DNA from: an uncultured Alphaproteobacteria bacterium
Lineage (GTDB): Bacteria > Pseudomonadota > Alphaproteobacteria > CAAHEQ01 > UBA3637
Length of the DNA: 43,118 nucleotides
NCBI GenBank assembly: GCA_905236245.1
Contig: CAJOPC010000034.1
Coordinates: forward strand, 1 to 43,118
Reading direction: 5' to 3'
Shown: positions 16,933 to 24,471 of the stretch, in pieces
How the letters are laid out: each line of letters opens with the position of its first letter
Numbering within the stretch: position 1 is the first letter of the stretch
Program-made: the position numbers and the translations under genes
The notes under the pieces: model-generated
Databases searched by the model: none
What the model saw: the letters and a program-made list of their open reading frames with translations, nothing else
Told to the model about the DNA's origin: nothing

Positions 16933-18234
16933 ATGAAATATTTGAGGATTTTTTTATTGTGTTTTTTATGCCTGTGGGCCCAAGCTGCCTCAGCGTTTTC
17001 CGTTATTCGGGACACAGAAATTGAAGAAACCGTCTTGGGATGGGTTAAACAGATATTTGACGCCGCAGGATTAGCCTCTGAAAATGCAGACATTGTCTTA
17101 ATCAATGATCCCAGTTTAAATGCCTTTGTGGCTGGCGGGCAAACAATCTTTATCCATACAGGCCTTTTTATGAACGCGGAAAGTATTGATGATGTTATGT
17201 TTGTTCTATCGCATGAGACAGGCCATATTGTTGGCGGTCACATCACACGTGGTATTGCTGCCATGGAAAAAGCACAAACGGCCACCCTTATTTCAACAAT
17301 TTTGGGCGGTGTATTGGCCGTAGCTTCCGGCCGGCCGGATGCAGGAATTGCCATTATGATTGGCAGTCAAGGTTCCGCTTTGGGACAATTTATGTCCTAT
17401 CGCCAAACAGAGGAAAGTTCTGCCGATCGCACGGCTGTTGATGTCATGAAAAAACTCGGCTACTCTATGCAGGGATTTTTGAACATTATGAAAAACCTGA
17501 AACGTTTGGAGCGATTAAATTCAAGTGATGACGAAGGATACCTTCGCACACACCCCTTTACACAAACCCGTATTAATGATTTAAATCGCTTTACCAAAGA
17601 TGCTCCTGATGTAAAAAAAGATGCACAATTCGATCGTATTAAGGCAAAACTCGTTGGATTTATGCAAAAGCCGGCAGATGTTATCCAACGTTATAAGGGC
17701 AATAATTTTACGGACAAATATGCTCGAGCAATTGCCTTGTATCGACGCCATGACTTTAAAGATTCTTTTGGGTTGTTAGACAGTCTCCTTAAAGAAAATC
17801 CTAAAGATGCTTATTTACATGAGCTAAGAGGACAATTTGCTTTTGAAAAGGGACGTGCCAACGAAGCAGTCGAACATTATAGCAAAGCCAATCAATTAAA
17901 ACCGCACCAACCTTTGATAGAAATTTCATTGGCACAAGCCTATTTGGAGGGCAAATCAAAGGATAATGCTCAAAAAGCTTTAGATTTACTAACAACTGCC
18001 GTCATTAAAGAGCCGGATATTGCTTTAGCGTGGCGTTTAATGACAACGGCTTATCATCGTCTTGGCAAAGAATTGGAAGCCGAATATGCCATGGTTGAGT
18101 ATGATCGAACATCCGACCATTTGAAACGCGCACAAAAGCGTGCCAAAGACACTTTGGAAAAAATGAACAAATCCCATCCGTATTATCAACGGTTACAAGA
18201 TATTATAGCGTTGGATAAGAAACAAGAAAAGTAA
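16933..18234 (+). CDS. BepA-like M48 zinc metallopeptidase with TPR repeats
   Basis: A 433-residue exported protease resembling BepA/YfgC, which maintains outer-membrane proteins such as LptD. It has a signal peptide (MKYLRIFLLCFLCLWAQAASA), the M48 zinc site HETGH (His94, Glu95, His98) with the ExxxD helix EESSAD (Glu161, Asp165), a hydrophobic segment between them, and from about residue 240 several TPR-type helices. Metal ligands are intact. ATG 16933 is chosen because the in-frame TTG at 16897 is part of the -35 box. It ends 5 bp from the convergent Cys-rich gene. Confidence 0.88.
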   Translation: MKYLRIFLLCFLCLWAQAASAFSVIRDTEIEETVLGWVKQIFDAAGLASENADIVLINDPSLNAFVAGGQTIFIHTGLFMNAESIDDVMFVLSHETGHIVGGHITRGIAAMEKAQTATLISTILGGVLAVASGRPDAGIAIMIGSQGSALGQFMSYRQTEESSADRTAVDVMKKLGYSMQGFLNIMKNLKRLERLNSSDDEGYLRTHPFTQTRINDLNRFTKDAPDVKKDAQFDRIKAKLVGFMQKPADVIQRYKGNNFTDKYARAIALYRRHDFKDSFGLLDSLLKENPKDAYLHELRGQFAFEKGRANEAVEHYSKANQLKPHQPLIEISLAQAYLEGKSKDNAQKALDLLTTAVIKEPDIALAWRLMTTAYHRLGKELEAEYAMVEYDRTSDHLKRAQKRAKDTLEKMNKSHPYYQRLQDIIALDKKQEK

Positions 18235-18239
18235 TATAC

Positions 18240-19037
18240 TTACTCCGCTATACACGCGTCTGCACCATTCCAACTGGTACCTTTAGATATTGTGCCAGAG
18301 CAACACCCGCCATACACACATCTTCCGTCGCTATTGCGCGTATCGCAATAAGGTGTTTGTCCTGGATAACAGCAAGTCTGTAATAAACAATTATCGCTTT
18401 CGTCATGCTCTGCACAGATCAATTCTTGTCCTTCCTTACAACACAGATCCGCACCATCTAAACCAGCTTCCTTATGCACTGTACCATTACAACAAAAATA
18501 GTGGCAACCATAAGAAGCTTTATAAACGCAATAAGATACCTCCTCGTTTTTACAACAAAGGTATTGCCGCTCCCCGTCAAGCCGTTCAAACGGTCCATGC
18601 ACCGTCTTCCCCTTTGGGCAACATGAAGAAGAATAAATGCAATTTCCTTCAATATCTCGGGCAGAACAATACAATTCGCCATCACAGCAAGAGTTGACTG
18701 GACGTGGCGGTCCCATACTATAATCATAATCAAGATATGCATTTTGATTACCAGAACAGCAGTGACCTAAATCCTCTCTACAACATTGATATTCATCCGT
18801 TTCTGCATTTTGTTTACACACGTTATCTAATTGACAACAATAATCACCACATTGTTTTTCGGTAGGACAAGTTTCTTTCTCCGAGCCACCATCTTTGCTG
18901 TCCACATGCACACCGATGGAATCAACACCTGTGCCACGATAGACAGAGGTCTTGCGACTCTTACCTCCATGTCCGCCAAAGGCCAAAACTGAGGTTGCCA
19001 CCAAAATTGCCGTTCCGAATAATAAAACTTTTTTCAT
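18240..19037 (-). CDS. Cys-rich exported protein of unknown function
   Basis: A 265-residue protein with a signal peptide (KKVLLFGTAILVATSVLA) and 32 Cys, about 12% of residues and all after the signal. Many are CC pairs with regular spacing, as in CCKEGQELIC...CLLQTCC and CC...YC...C...CC, so it is built from about five degenerate disulphide-rich units. Between units lie short Gly/Asp-rich turns. There is no membrane anchor or lipobox. I do not recognise a family. The composition resembles the Cys-rich zone of the autotransporter encoded at 24.5-28.7 kb. AAAGGA precedes the ATG. The upstream region holds a terminator-like hairpin and a (GT)15 tract that may affect expression. Confidence 0.8.
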   Translation of the reverse strand: MKKVLLFGTAILVATSVLAFGGHGGKSRKTSVYRGTGVDSIGVHVDSKDGGSEKETCPTEKQCGDYCCQLDNVCKQNAETDEYQCCREDLGHCCSGNQNAYLDYDYSMGPPRPVNSCCDGELYCSARDIEGNCIYSSSCCPKGKTVHGPFERLDGERQYLCCKNEEVSYCVYKASYGCHYFCCNGTVHKEAGLDGADLCCKEGQELICAEHDESDNCLLQTCCYPGQTPYCDTRNSDGRCVYGGCCSGTISKGTSWNGADACIAE

Positions 19038-19062
19038 CTTTTATCCTTTCATTGTTAAATTA

Positions 19063-19090
19063 CAAAAACACCCTTGCCCAACGGCACGGG
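19063..19090 (-). terminator. Terminator-like hairpin in the leader of the Cys-rich gene
   Basis: On the minus strand CCCGTGCC (19083-19090) pairs with GGCAAGGG (19071-19078) with one G-A mismatch and a 4-base loop, followed by TGTTTTTG. It lies 26 to 53 bases before the start codon of the Cys-rich gene, so it could be an attenuator or the end of a short RNA. A second inverted repeat (ATCGGC-GTC-GCCGAT) sits about 10 bases further upstream. Confidence 0.5.
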
Positions 19091-19131
19091 TTAATTGATC
19101 GGCGTCGCCGATTTTGCTCGGCAAGCTTTTA

Positions 19132-19166
<35 letters not shown>

Positions 19167-19277
19167 AAAATAAGGGCTATCGCCTTATTCGTGCTACTTA
19201 TTTCCTTTAAAATGACAAGACCATTTCTACACATAGCTTTATTCTTACACCTACTTTCACATCTTGTCAAGGACAAA

Positions 19278-19304
19278 TAAAAAATCCCCGGCGATGCGGG
19301 GATT
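19278..19304 (-). terminator. Rho-independent terminator of the 155-residue membrane protein gene
   Basis: AATCCCCG pairs with CGGGGATT around a 6-base loop, followed on the minus strand by TTTTTTATTTG. It starts about 20 bp after the gene's stop codon. Confidence 0.8.
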
Positions 19305-19323
19305 TTATAGACAACCAAAAGGA

Positions 19324-19791
19324 TTAACCGCCTTGACGTCCGCGGTTAACAATTTCTTGCTTTACCGCAGGAGACAGCTCCCGTTTTTTCCCTTTAACAG
19401 GGGCAACATTTGCATTTTCCACTGTCTGAACAGGACTACCCATCTCTGCCTCATCCACTTTGCATGGAGAGTGGCTCAAATCGTCCCGCATACTGCTATG
19501 TTGCTTTTTTTGTTTGATATATCTATACAATGCCGGAATACCTCTGGCTGCAATCGCGGCCAAACACAAACCAGCGGAGATCATAAATAACTTTGGCGTC
19601 ACATGAGGAATCATTTCTCCTATGTTGCTCAAAACCTTACTAACCGCATTATCTCCCCAATATGCGATGGATGCCGTCGTGAGTGCCGCCAATCCTAATG
19701 CCAAGAAACCCCACTTATGCGACTTAAGACCATCGAAAGCAGCACCACCAAAACTTTTTATTTTTTGTAACCAACTCTTCATATTAGCCAT
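19324..19791 (-). CDS. Small membrane protein of unknown function
   Basis: A 155-residue protein with two predicted membrane helices (about WGFLALGLAALTTASIAYWG and LFMISAGLCLAAIAARGIPA) and a hydrophilic, charged C-terminal tail of about 60 residues. The N-terminus is basic and has no cleavable signal. I do not recognise a family. ATG 19791 is chosen for the GGAG 5 bases upstream. It is a single-gene unit with its own promoter and terminator, between the Cys-rich gene and divergent clpX. Confidence 0.7.
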   Translation of the reverse strand: MANMKSWLQKIKSFGGAAFDGLKSHKWGFLALGLAALTTASIAYWGDNAVSKVLSNIGEMIPHVTPKLFMISAGLCLAAIAARGIPALYRYIKQKKQHSSMRDDLSHSPCKVDEAEMGSPVQTVENANVAPVKGKKRELSPAVKQEIVNRGRQGG

Positions 19792-19814
19792 GTTTTCTCC
19801 TCTCTTCATATATT

Positions 19815-19842
19815 ATTCTAACATATTTTTCCTATCTGTCAA
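19815..19842 (-). promoter_or_regulatory. Promoter of the 155-residue membrane protein gene
   Basis: TTGACA (19837-19842), 16 bp, TAGAAT (19815-19820) on the minus strand, with the start codon 23 bases further on. Confidence 0.65.
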
Positions 19843-19906
19843 CTAATTAAAATAACACTTGTTTTTTAAGCGGATATGTGATATTTTATAATCAAAGGAG
19901 TCCTTT

Positions 19907-21193
19907 ATGAGCGAAGATAAAACTTTACATTGTTCTTTTTGCGGACAAAGTCAGAATGAAGTTCAAAAATTGATTGCAGGAAAGTCCATCCGCACAGATG
20001 ACGGAAAGATGGAAACTGTTTTTATTTGTGATAAGTGCATTAAACTATGCCAAGATATTATTACGGAAGAACAAGAAAATGCAATAGATCCTCAAATGGA
20101 ACTTCCTGGCACAGATAAAATCAAGCTTAAAACGCCCAGCGAATTAAATGCTTTTTTAGACACCTATGTGATAGGTCAAGAAAAAGCCAAGAAAGTATTA
20201 TCCGTCGCAGTATATAACCATTACAAACGCCTCAACAGTTTAGATACACCCAATGATGTTGAATTGGAAAAATCTAATATTTTACTTGTTGGGCCAACCG
20301 GTTGCGGAAAAACATTACTTGCCAAAACGTTGGCAAAAACTTTGGATGTTCCATTTGCCATCGCAGATGCCACGACTTTGACAGAGGCCGGCTATGTCGG
20401 TGAAGATGTCGAAAACGTTGTTTTGAAATTATTGCAAGCAGCAAACTATGATGTTGCAAAGGCAGAACGTGGTATCATTTACATAGACGAAATCGATAAA
20501 ATTTCACGCAAAGCCGACGGACCATCCATTACGCGTGATGTTTCCGGCGAAGGCGTGCAACAAGCCCTATTAAAAATGATGGAAGGCACTGTTGCCAGTT
20601 TACCCCCTCAGGGTGGTCGCAAACACCCAAATCAAGAATATATCAAAGTGAATACACAACATATTTTATTTATCTGTGGTGGAGCCTTTGACGGATTGGA
20701 AAAAGTCATTGCGCATCGGGATGCCGCCTATTCTGTTGGTTTTGGTGCCGATGTAAAAACAAAGAAGCAAAAAACATTAGGTATGATGTTAGATAAATTG
20801 GAACCTGATGATTTATTAAAATACGGATTGATTCCAGAATTTATCGGCCGCCTGCCGGTCCATGTCACTTTACAAGACTTGGATGAGTCAGCTCTTGTGC
20901 GCATCTTAAAAGAGCCTAAAAATGCATTGGTAAAACAATATCAAGCACTGTTTAAAATGGAGGGTGTTGAATTGGATATTACCGATAAAGCTTGTACTGC
21001 CATCGCAAAACAAGCGCTGAAACGTAAAACAGGCGCCCGTGGGCTACGTGCCATTATGGAAAGTTTGTTATTAGACTTGATGTATCGCCTACCCGATATG
21101 AAGGGGCTAGAACAAGTCATCATCAATGAAAAAGTTATCAATGGTGATGCCGAACCGCAATTGGTTTATAAAAAGGAAGCTGCATCTGCTTAA
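19907..21193 (+). CDS. clpX: ATP-dependent Clp protease ATP-binding subunit ClpX
   Basis: The AAA+ unfoldase that feeds substrates to ClpP. The 428-residue protein has the N-terminal C4 zinc-binding domain (Cys9, Cys12, Cys41, Cys44), Walker A GPTGCGKT (129-136), Walker [11 protein letters not shown], the pore loop GYVGED, and [10 protein letters not shown] in the C-terminal subdomain. clpP, its usual upstream neighbour in alphaproteobacteria, is not here. TATAAT at 19887-19892 is a likely -10 box without a clear -35. The Shine-Dalgarno AAAGGAG is part of a palindrome AAAGGAGTCCTTT that ends just before the ATG. Confidence 0.97.
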   Translation: MSEDKTLHCSFCGQSQNEVQKLIAGKSIRTDDGKMETVFICDKCIKLCQDIITEEQENAIDPQMELPGTDKIKLKTPSELNAFLDTYVIGQEKAKKVLSVAVYNHYKRLNSLDTPNDVELEKSNILLVGPTGCGKTLLAKTLAKTLDVPFAIADATTLTEAGYVGEDVENVVLKLLQAANYDVAKAERGIIYIDEIDKISRKADGPSITRDVSGEGVQQALLKMMEGTVASLPPQGGRKHPNQEYIKVNTQHILFICGGAFDGLEKVIAHRDAAYSVGFGADVKTKKQKTLGMMLDKLEPDDLLKYGLIPEFIGRLPVHVTLQDLDESALVRILKEPKNALVKQYQALFKMEGVELDITDKACTAIAKQALKRKTGARGLRAIMESLLLDLMYRLPDMKGLEQVIINEKVINGDAEPQLVYKKEAASA

Positions 21194-21208
21194 CCAAAGG
21201 ATTTATGA

Positions 21209-21931
21209 ATGAAAATCTCTTTAAATGAGGCCATAAATTTAGAAAAGAAAATTCAATTGGACACTATTCCCGAATTAGATGCCCAACAGATGGCTTTACT
21301 TAACAAGCTACACCTATTTGCTATACATCAAACCTCATATAATGAGGAAGCTAAGCGAATCCCTGTTAAAATGAGCTACAAAGTCAATGATGAATTGAAA
21401 TTGGCTATCATTGCTATCTTAACAACCTGTTCCCTATTGGACATTAAACGCTCTGGCAGAGAAAATCGAAAATTTTTTGAAGATCAAATCAAAATTATAC
21501 AAAAAGATAATACAGCAAAGACAATCGATTTTGGCAAGATTCGTCCAGGCTTACTGCAAGAATTTTTGGTGCCGGAAATTGTTGAAGATTGGATTTTATA
21601 TAGAGATGTCAACGGCGACGGAATTTACGCTCTTATGGATTCAAAAACCTATTTGCAAGGGTTAAAAGACTATGCAAAAGGCGGAGAGCCGGTCTATGAG
21701 TTCGCCCGTTTTTATCGCACATATATGCGGGATAGATTATTCCAACAAACAGAACAAAAAAAGCGTGTTCAAGACATCGCTGTTAGATCTTTAATAGATC
21801 AAGTTATCCAACAACGGCTTGCCGATGGGTGTTCCCCTCAAACTCTGTTGGAAAATGCCTTAGGAGGCAATTACGACAATTTACTTTCAAACGAAAAAGC
21901 GCCTTCAATCAAAGCGCTCCCAAAGAAATAA
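21209..21931 (+). CDS. Unknown protein between clpX and lon
   Basis: A 240-residue, mostly helical soluble protein with no signal peptide or long hydrophobic segment. I do not recognise it. One feature stands out: DVNGDG at residues 133-138, which has the spacing of an EF-hand calcium loop (D-x-N-x-D-G), but a single loop without visible flanking helices is weak evidence. It follows clpX by 15 bp with a modest AAGGA Shine-Dalgarno, so it is probably cotranscribed with clpX. Its 3' end carries, on the opposite strand, the terminator of the small gene at 21932-22006. Confidence 0.7.
   Translation: MKISLNEAINLEKKIQLDTIPELDAQQMALLNKLHLFAIHQTSYNEEAKRIPVKMSYKVNDELKLAIIAILTTCSLLDIKRSGRENRKFFEDQIKIIQKDNTAKTIDFGKIRPGLLQEFLVPEIVEDWILYRDVNGDGIYALMDSKTYLQGLKDYAKGGEPVYEFARFYRTYMRDRLFQQTEQKKRVQDIAVRSLIDQVIQQRLADGCSPQTLLENALGGNYDNLLSNEKAPSIKALPKK
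21894..21918 (-). terminator. Terminator of the 24-codon gene
   Basis: On the minus strand AGCGCTTT pairs with AAGGCGCT (one T-G wobble, 5-base loop) and is followed by TTTTTCG. It lies 13 bp after the small gene's stop, inside the 3' end of the convergent gene. Confidence 0.7.
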
Positions 21932-22006
21932 TTATTTTCCGCTGTTAAGAAAGCCCGAAAAGGCTAATACCATAAAAAGAGAAACTAAAATATCATTTAA
22001 TTCCAT
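21932..22006 (-). CDS. 24-residue hydrophobic small protein
   Basis: The frame ATG 22006 to TAA 21932 encodes 24 residues. The N-terminus is MELNDILVSLF, then MVLAFSGFL, then NSGK: a short acidic start, one hydrophobic helix of about 15 residues and a polar end. It looks like a single-span membrane peptide. Its control signals are much stronger than chance would give: a perfect promoter (22034-22062), AGAGGAG 7 bases before the ATG, and a terminator 13 bp after the stop, predicting a transcript of about 130 nt. The stop abuts the stop of the convergent 240-residue gene. I know of no homologue. The RNA could instead be, or also be, a regulatory RNA. Confidence 0.65.
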   Translation of the reverse strand: MELNDILVSLFMVLAFSGFLNSGK

Positions 22007-22033
22007 AGTCAATCTCCTCTGAAGAATATATGT

Positions 22034-22062
22034 ATTATACTCCACACTAATAAAATTGTCAA
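22034..22062 (-). promoter_or_regulatory. Perfect-consensus sigma-70 promoter of the 24-codon gene
   Basis: TTGACA (22057-22062), exactly 17 bp, TATAAT (22034-22039) on the minus strand. The predicted start is near 22027. It is divergent from the lon promoter. Confidence 0.85.
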
Positions 22063-22075
22063 GAAGTTATTGACT

Positions 22076-22104
22076 TTTTCATTTTTTGCATACATATTTA
22101 TAAT
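22076..22104 (+). promoter_or_regulatory. Likely lon promoter
   Basis: TATAAT (22099-22104) has TTTTCA (22076-22081) 17 bp upstream. A better -35 box, TTGACT at 22070, would need a poorer -10 (CATATT). No sigma-32-type CCCCAT box is seen. Confidence 0.5.
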
Positions 22105-22123
22105 ACGATAGAAAGGTGTATTC

Positions 22124-24445
22124 ATGACAGAAAAAGCAACAGATGGTATTTACCCCGTATTGGCCCTTCGTGATATTGTTATTTTCCCTAATGTTGTCGT
22201 CCCATTGTTTGTTGGACGAGACAAGTCGATTGCTGCATTAGAAAGCGCAATGGCGGAAAAAAAGCCAATCCTTTTGATTGCTCAAACGGATGCCCAAATG
22301 GATACGCCTCACACTGGGGATCTATATCGCGTCGGCACATTGGCAAATATTCTGCAATTACTAAGATTGCCGGATGGCACTATAAAGATTTTGGTGGACG
22401 GAACAACACGTGCTCGCGTTATGGATTGGACACAAAGTGAACCTTTCTTTGAAGCTCATGCGGCCTCTGTGCCGATGAAGGAAGAAGATCAGGATAAAAT
22501 CGATACTCTTGTTCGCTCCGTCATGGAACAATTTCAAACATATGTCCAATTATCTGGCACTATTTCCCCAGATATTTTAACCGCGGTTTCACAAATCAAA
22601 GATCCTGTAAAATTTGCAGATATCATCGCAACACATTTATCCATAAAAATTGAAGAAAAACAAAAGCTGTTAGAAATCGCATCTTTAGATGATCAGCTTT
22701 CGGCTTTGTTTGCCGCTATGGAAAAAGAAATTGAAGTTTTGAACATGGAGCGAAATATTCGCAAACGTGTTAAAAAACAAATGGAAAAATCCCAACGTGA
22801 ATACTATTTAAATGAACAAATCAAAGCTATTCAAAAAGAATTAGGTGATTCTGCGGAAGACGCAAGTGAATTGGGCGAATTAGAAAAGAAAATTAATGCA
22901 GCCCATATGTCAAAGGAAGCCACCGAAAAAGCTTTGACAGAGCTTAAACGTCTCAAAATCATGGGTAATATGTCTGCAGAAGCCGGCGTTATTCGAAACT
23001 ATATTGAATGGTTAATTGCCCTACCCTGGACTGCTCAAAAGAAATTACAATTGGACTTAAAAAAAGCTGAGCAAATTTTAGATGAAGATCATTATGGATT
23101 AAAGAAAGTAAAAGAACGTATTTTGGAATTTTTAGCCGTTCAAAAACGTGTGGGACATGTCAAAGGATCTATTTTGTGTTTGATTGGTCCGCCTGGGGTT
23201 GGCAAAACAAGTCTTGGTCAATCTATCGCTCGGGCGACCGGACGCACCTTTGTTCGTGCCAGTTTAGGTGGCATGCATGATGAAGCAGAAATTCGCGGAC
23301 ATAGACGCACCTACATTGGATCGATGCCCGGAAAAATTATTCAAAGCATGAAAAAGGCCGGCAACTTAAATCCTCTCTTTTTATTGGATGAAATTGATAA
23401 AGTTGGAAATGATTATCGCGGCGATCCCGCCTCCGCTTTATTGGAAGTTTTAGATCCGGAACAAAATAAAACATTCTCAGACCATTATTTGGATGTAGAT
23501 TATGATTTGTCCAATGTAATGTTTATTTGCACGGCAAACGATACTTCCTCTATGCCCTCTCCTCTTTTGGACAGAATGGAAATTATTCGTTTATCCGGCT
23601 ATACAGAAGATGAAAAATTGGAAATTGCTAAACGCCATTTGGTTCCACGCCAATTGGATTTAACGGGGCTTAAAAAAGATGAATTAACCTTTGATGATGC
23701 GGCTTTGTTAGAATTAATCCGCTCTTATACAATGGAAGCCGGCGTCCGTCAATTGGAACGTGAAATCGCAAAAATTGCACGCAAAGTTGTCAAAGAATTA
23801 CAAACAAAATCCATTCAACAAATTGTTATTACCCCTAAAAATGTGAAAAAATATGCTGGTGTTCCGCGCCACTTCTTCGGTATTGCAGATAAGGAAGATC
23901 AAATTGGCGTTTCCAATGGGCTTTATTACAGCGAAGTCGGTGGCGGAATTATGCCTCATGAAGTGCTAACCATGTCTGGAACGGGCAAATTAACATTTAC
24001 CGGGAAATTAGGCGATGTTTTCAAAGAAACTGTGGAAGTAGCAAGATCTTATGTTCGTGCCCATGCCAAAGATTTTGGCATTGATGAAAAGAAATTGAGC
24101 AAACAAGACATCCACCTTCATGTGCCGGAAGGAGCGCAACCAAAAGAAGGGCCTTCCAGCGGTGTTGCTATTGTGACCGCTCTTGTATCTGCTTTAACCG
24201 GAGCCCCAGTAAAAAAACAAATTGCCATGACAGGAGAAATAACTTTACGGGGACGCATTCTGGCTATCGGCGGATTAAAGGAAAAATTGTTGGGCGCCTT
24301 ACGTGCAGGCATCAAAACGGTCTTTATTCCTACTGAAAACAAGAACGACTTAGAAGATCTTCCGGATAATGTTAAAGATAATTTGGAAATCATTCTTGTT
24401 TCTCGCATTGAAGAAGTTCTCCAACATGCTCTAAAAAAAGCATAG
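22124..24445 (+). CDS. lon: ATP-dependent Lon protease
   Basis: The 773-residue LonA protease degrades misfolded and regulatory proteins in the cytoplasm. It has the N-terminal substrate domain (YPVLALRDIVIFPNVVVPL), a coiled coil (about 200-265), an AAA+ domain with Walker A GPPGVGKT (355-362) and Walker B LFLLDEIDK, and a C-terminal protease domain with Ser679 in EGPSSG and Lys721 in GGLKEKLLGA, which is the Ser-Lys dyad. All key residues are present. The Shine-Dalgarno is AAAGG. clpX lies upstream with one gene between. No hupB follows, unlike in many alphaproteobacteria. Confidence 0.97.
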   Translation: MTEKATDGIYPVLALRDIVIFPNVVVPLFVGRDKSIAALESAMAEKKPILLIAQTDAQMDTPHTGDLYRVGTLANILQLLRLPDGTIKILVDGTTRARVMDWTQSEPFFEAHAASVPMKEEDQDKIDTLVRSVMEQFQTYVQLSGTISPDILTAVSQIKDPVKFADIIATHLSIKIEEKQKLLEIASLDDQLSALFAAMEKEIEVLNMERNIRKRVKKQMEKSQREYYLNEQIKAIQKELGDSAEDASELGELEKKINAAHMSKEATEKALTELKRLKIMGNMSAEAGVIRNYIEWLIALPWTAQKKLQLDLKKAEQILDEDHYGLKKVKERILEFLAVQKRVGHVKGSILCLIGPPGVGKTSLGQSIARATGRTFVRASLGGMHDEAEIRGHRRTYIGSMPGKIIQSMKKAGNLNPLFLLDEIDKVGNDYRGDPASALLEVLDPEQNKTFSDHYLDVDYDLSNVMFICTANDTSSMPSPLLDRMEIIRLSGYTEDEKLEIAKRHLVPRQLDLTGLKKDELTFDDAALLELIRSYTMEAGVRQLEREIAKIARKVVKELQTKSIQQIVITPKNVKKYAGVPRHFFGIADKEDQIGVSNGLYYSEVGGGIMPHEVLTMSGTGKLTFTGKLGDVFKETVEVARSYVRAHAKDFGIDEKKLSKQDIHLHVPEGAQPKEGPSSGVAIVTALVSALTGAPVKKQIAMTGEITLRGRILAIGGLKEKLLGALRAGIKTVFIPTENKNDLEDLPDNVKDNLEIILVSRIEEVLQHALKKA

Positions 24446-24471
24446 GTGTTTCACGTTAAATAATTCACAGA

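Noticed and set aside
19893-19906. Palindrome AAAGGAGTCCTTT overlapping the clpX Shine-Dalgarno as an autoregulatory operator
   Set aside because: The centre allows only a 4-bp RNA stem, and half of the palindrome is explained by the Shine-Dalgarno itself.
21605-21625. EF-hand or dockerin domain in the protein encoded between clpX and lon
   Set aside because: Only one D-x-N-x-D-G loop is present, with no second loop or matching helices.
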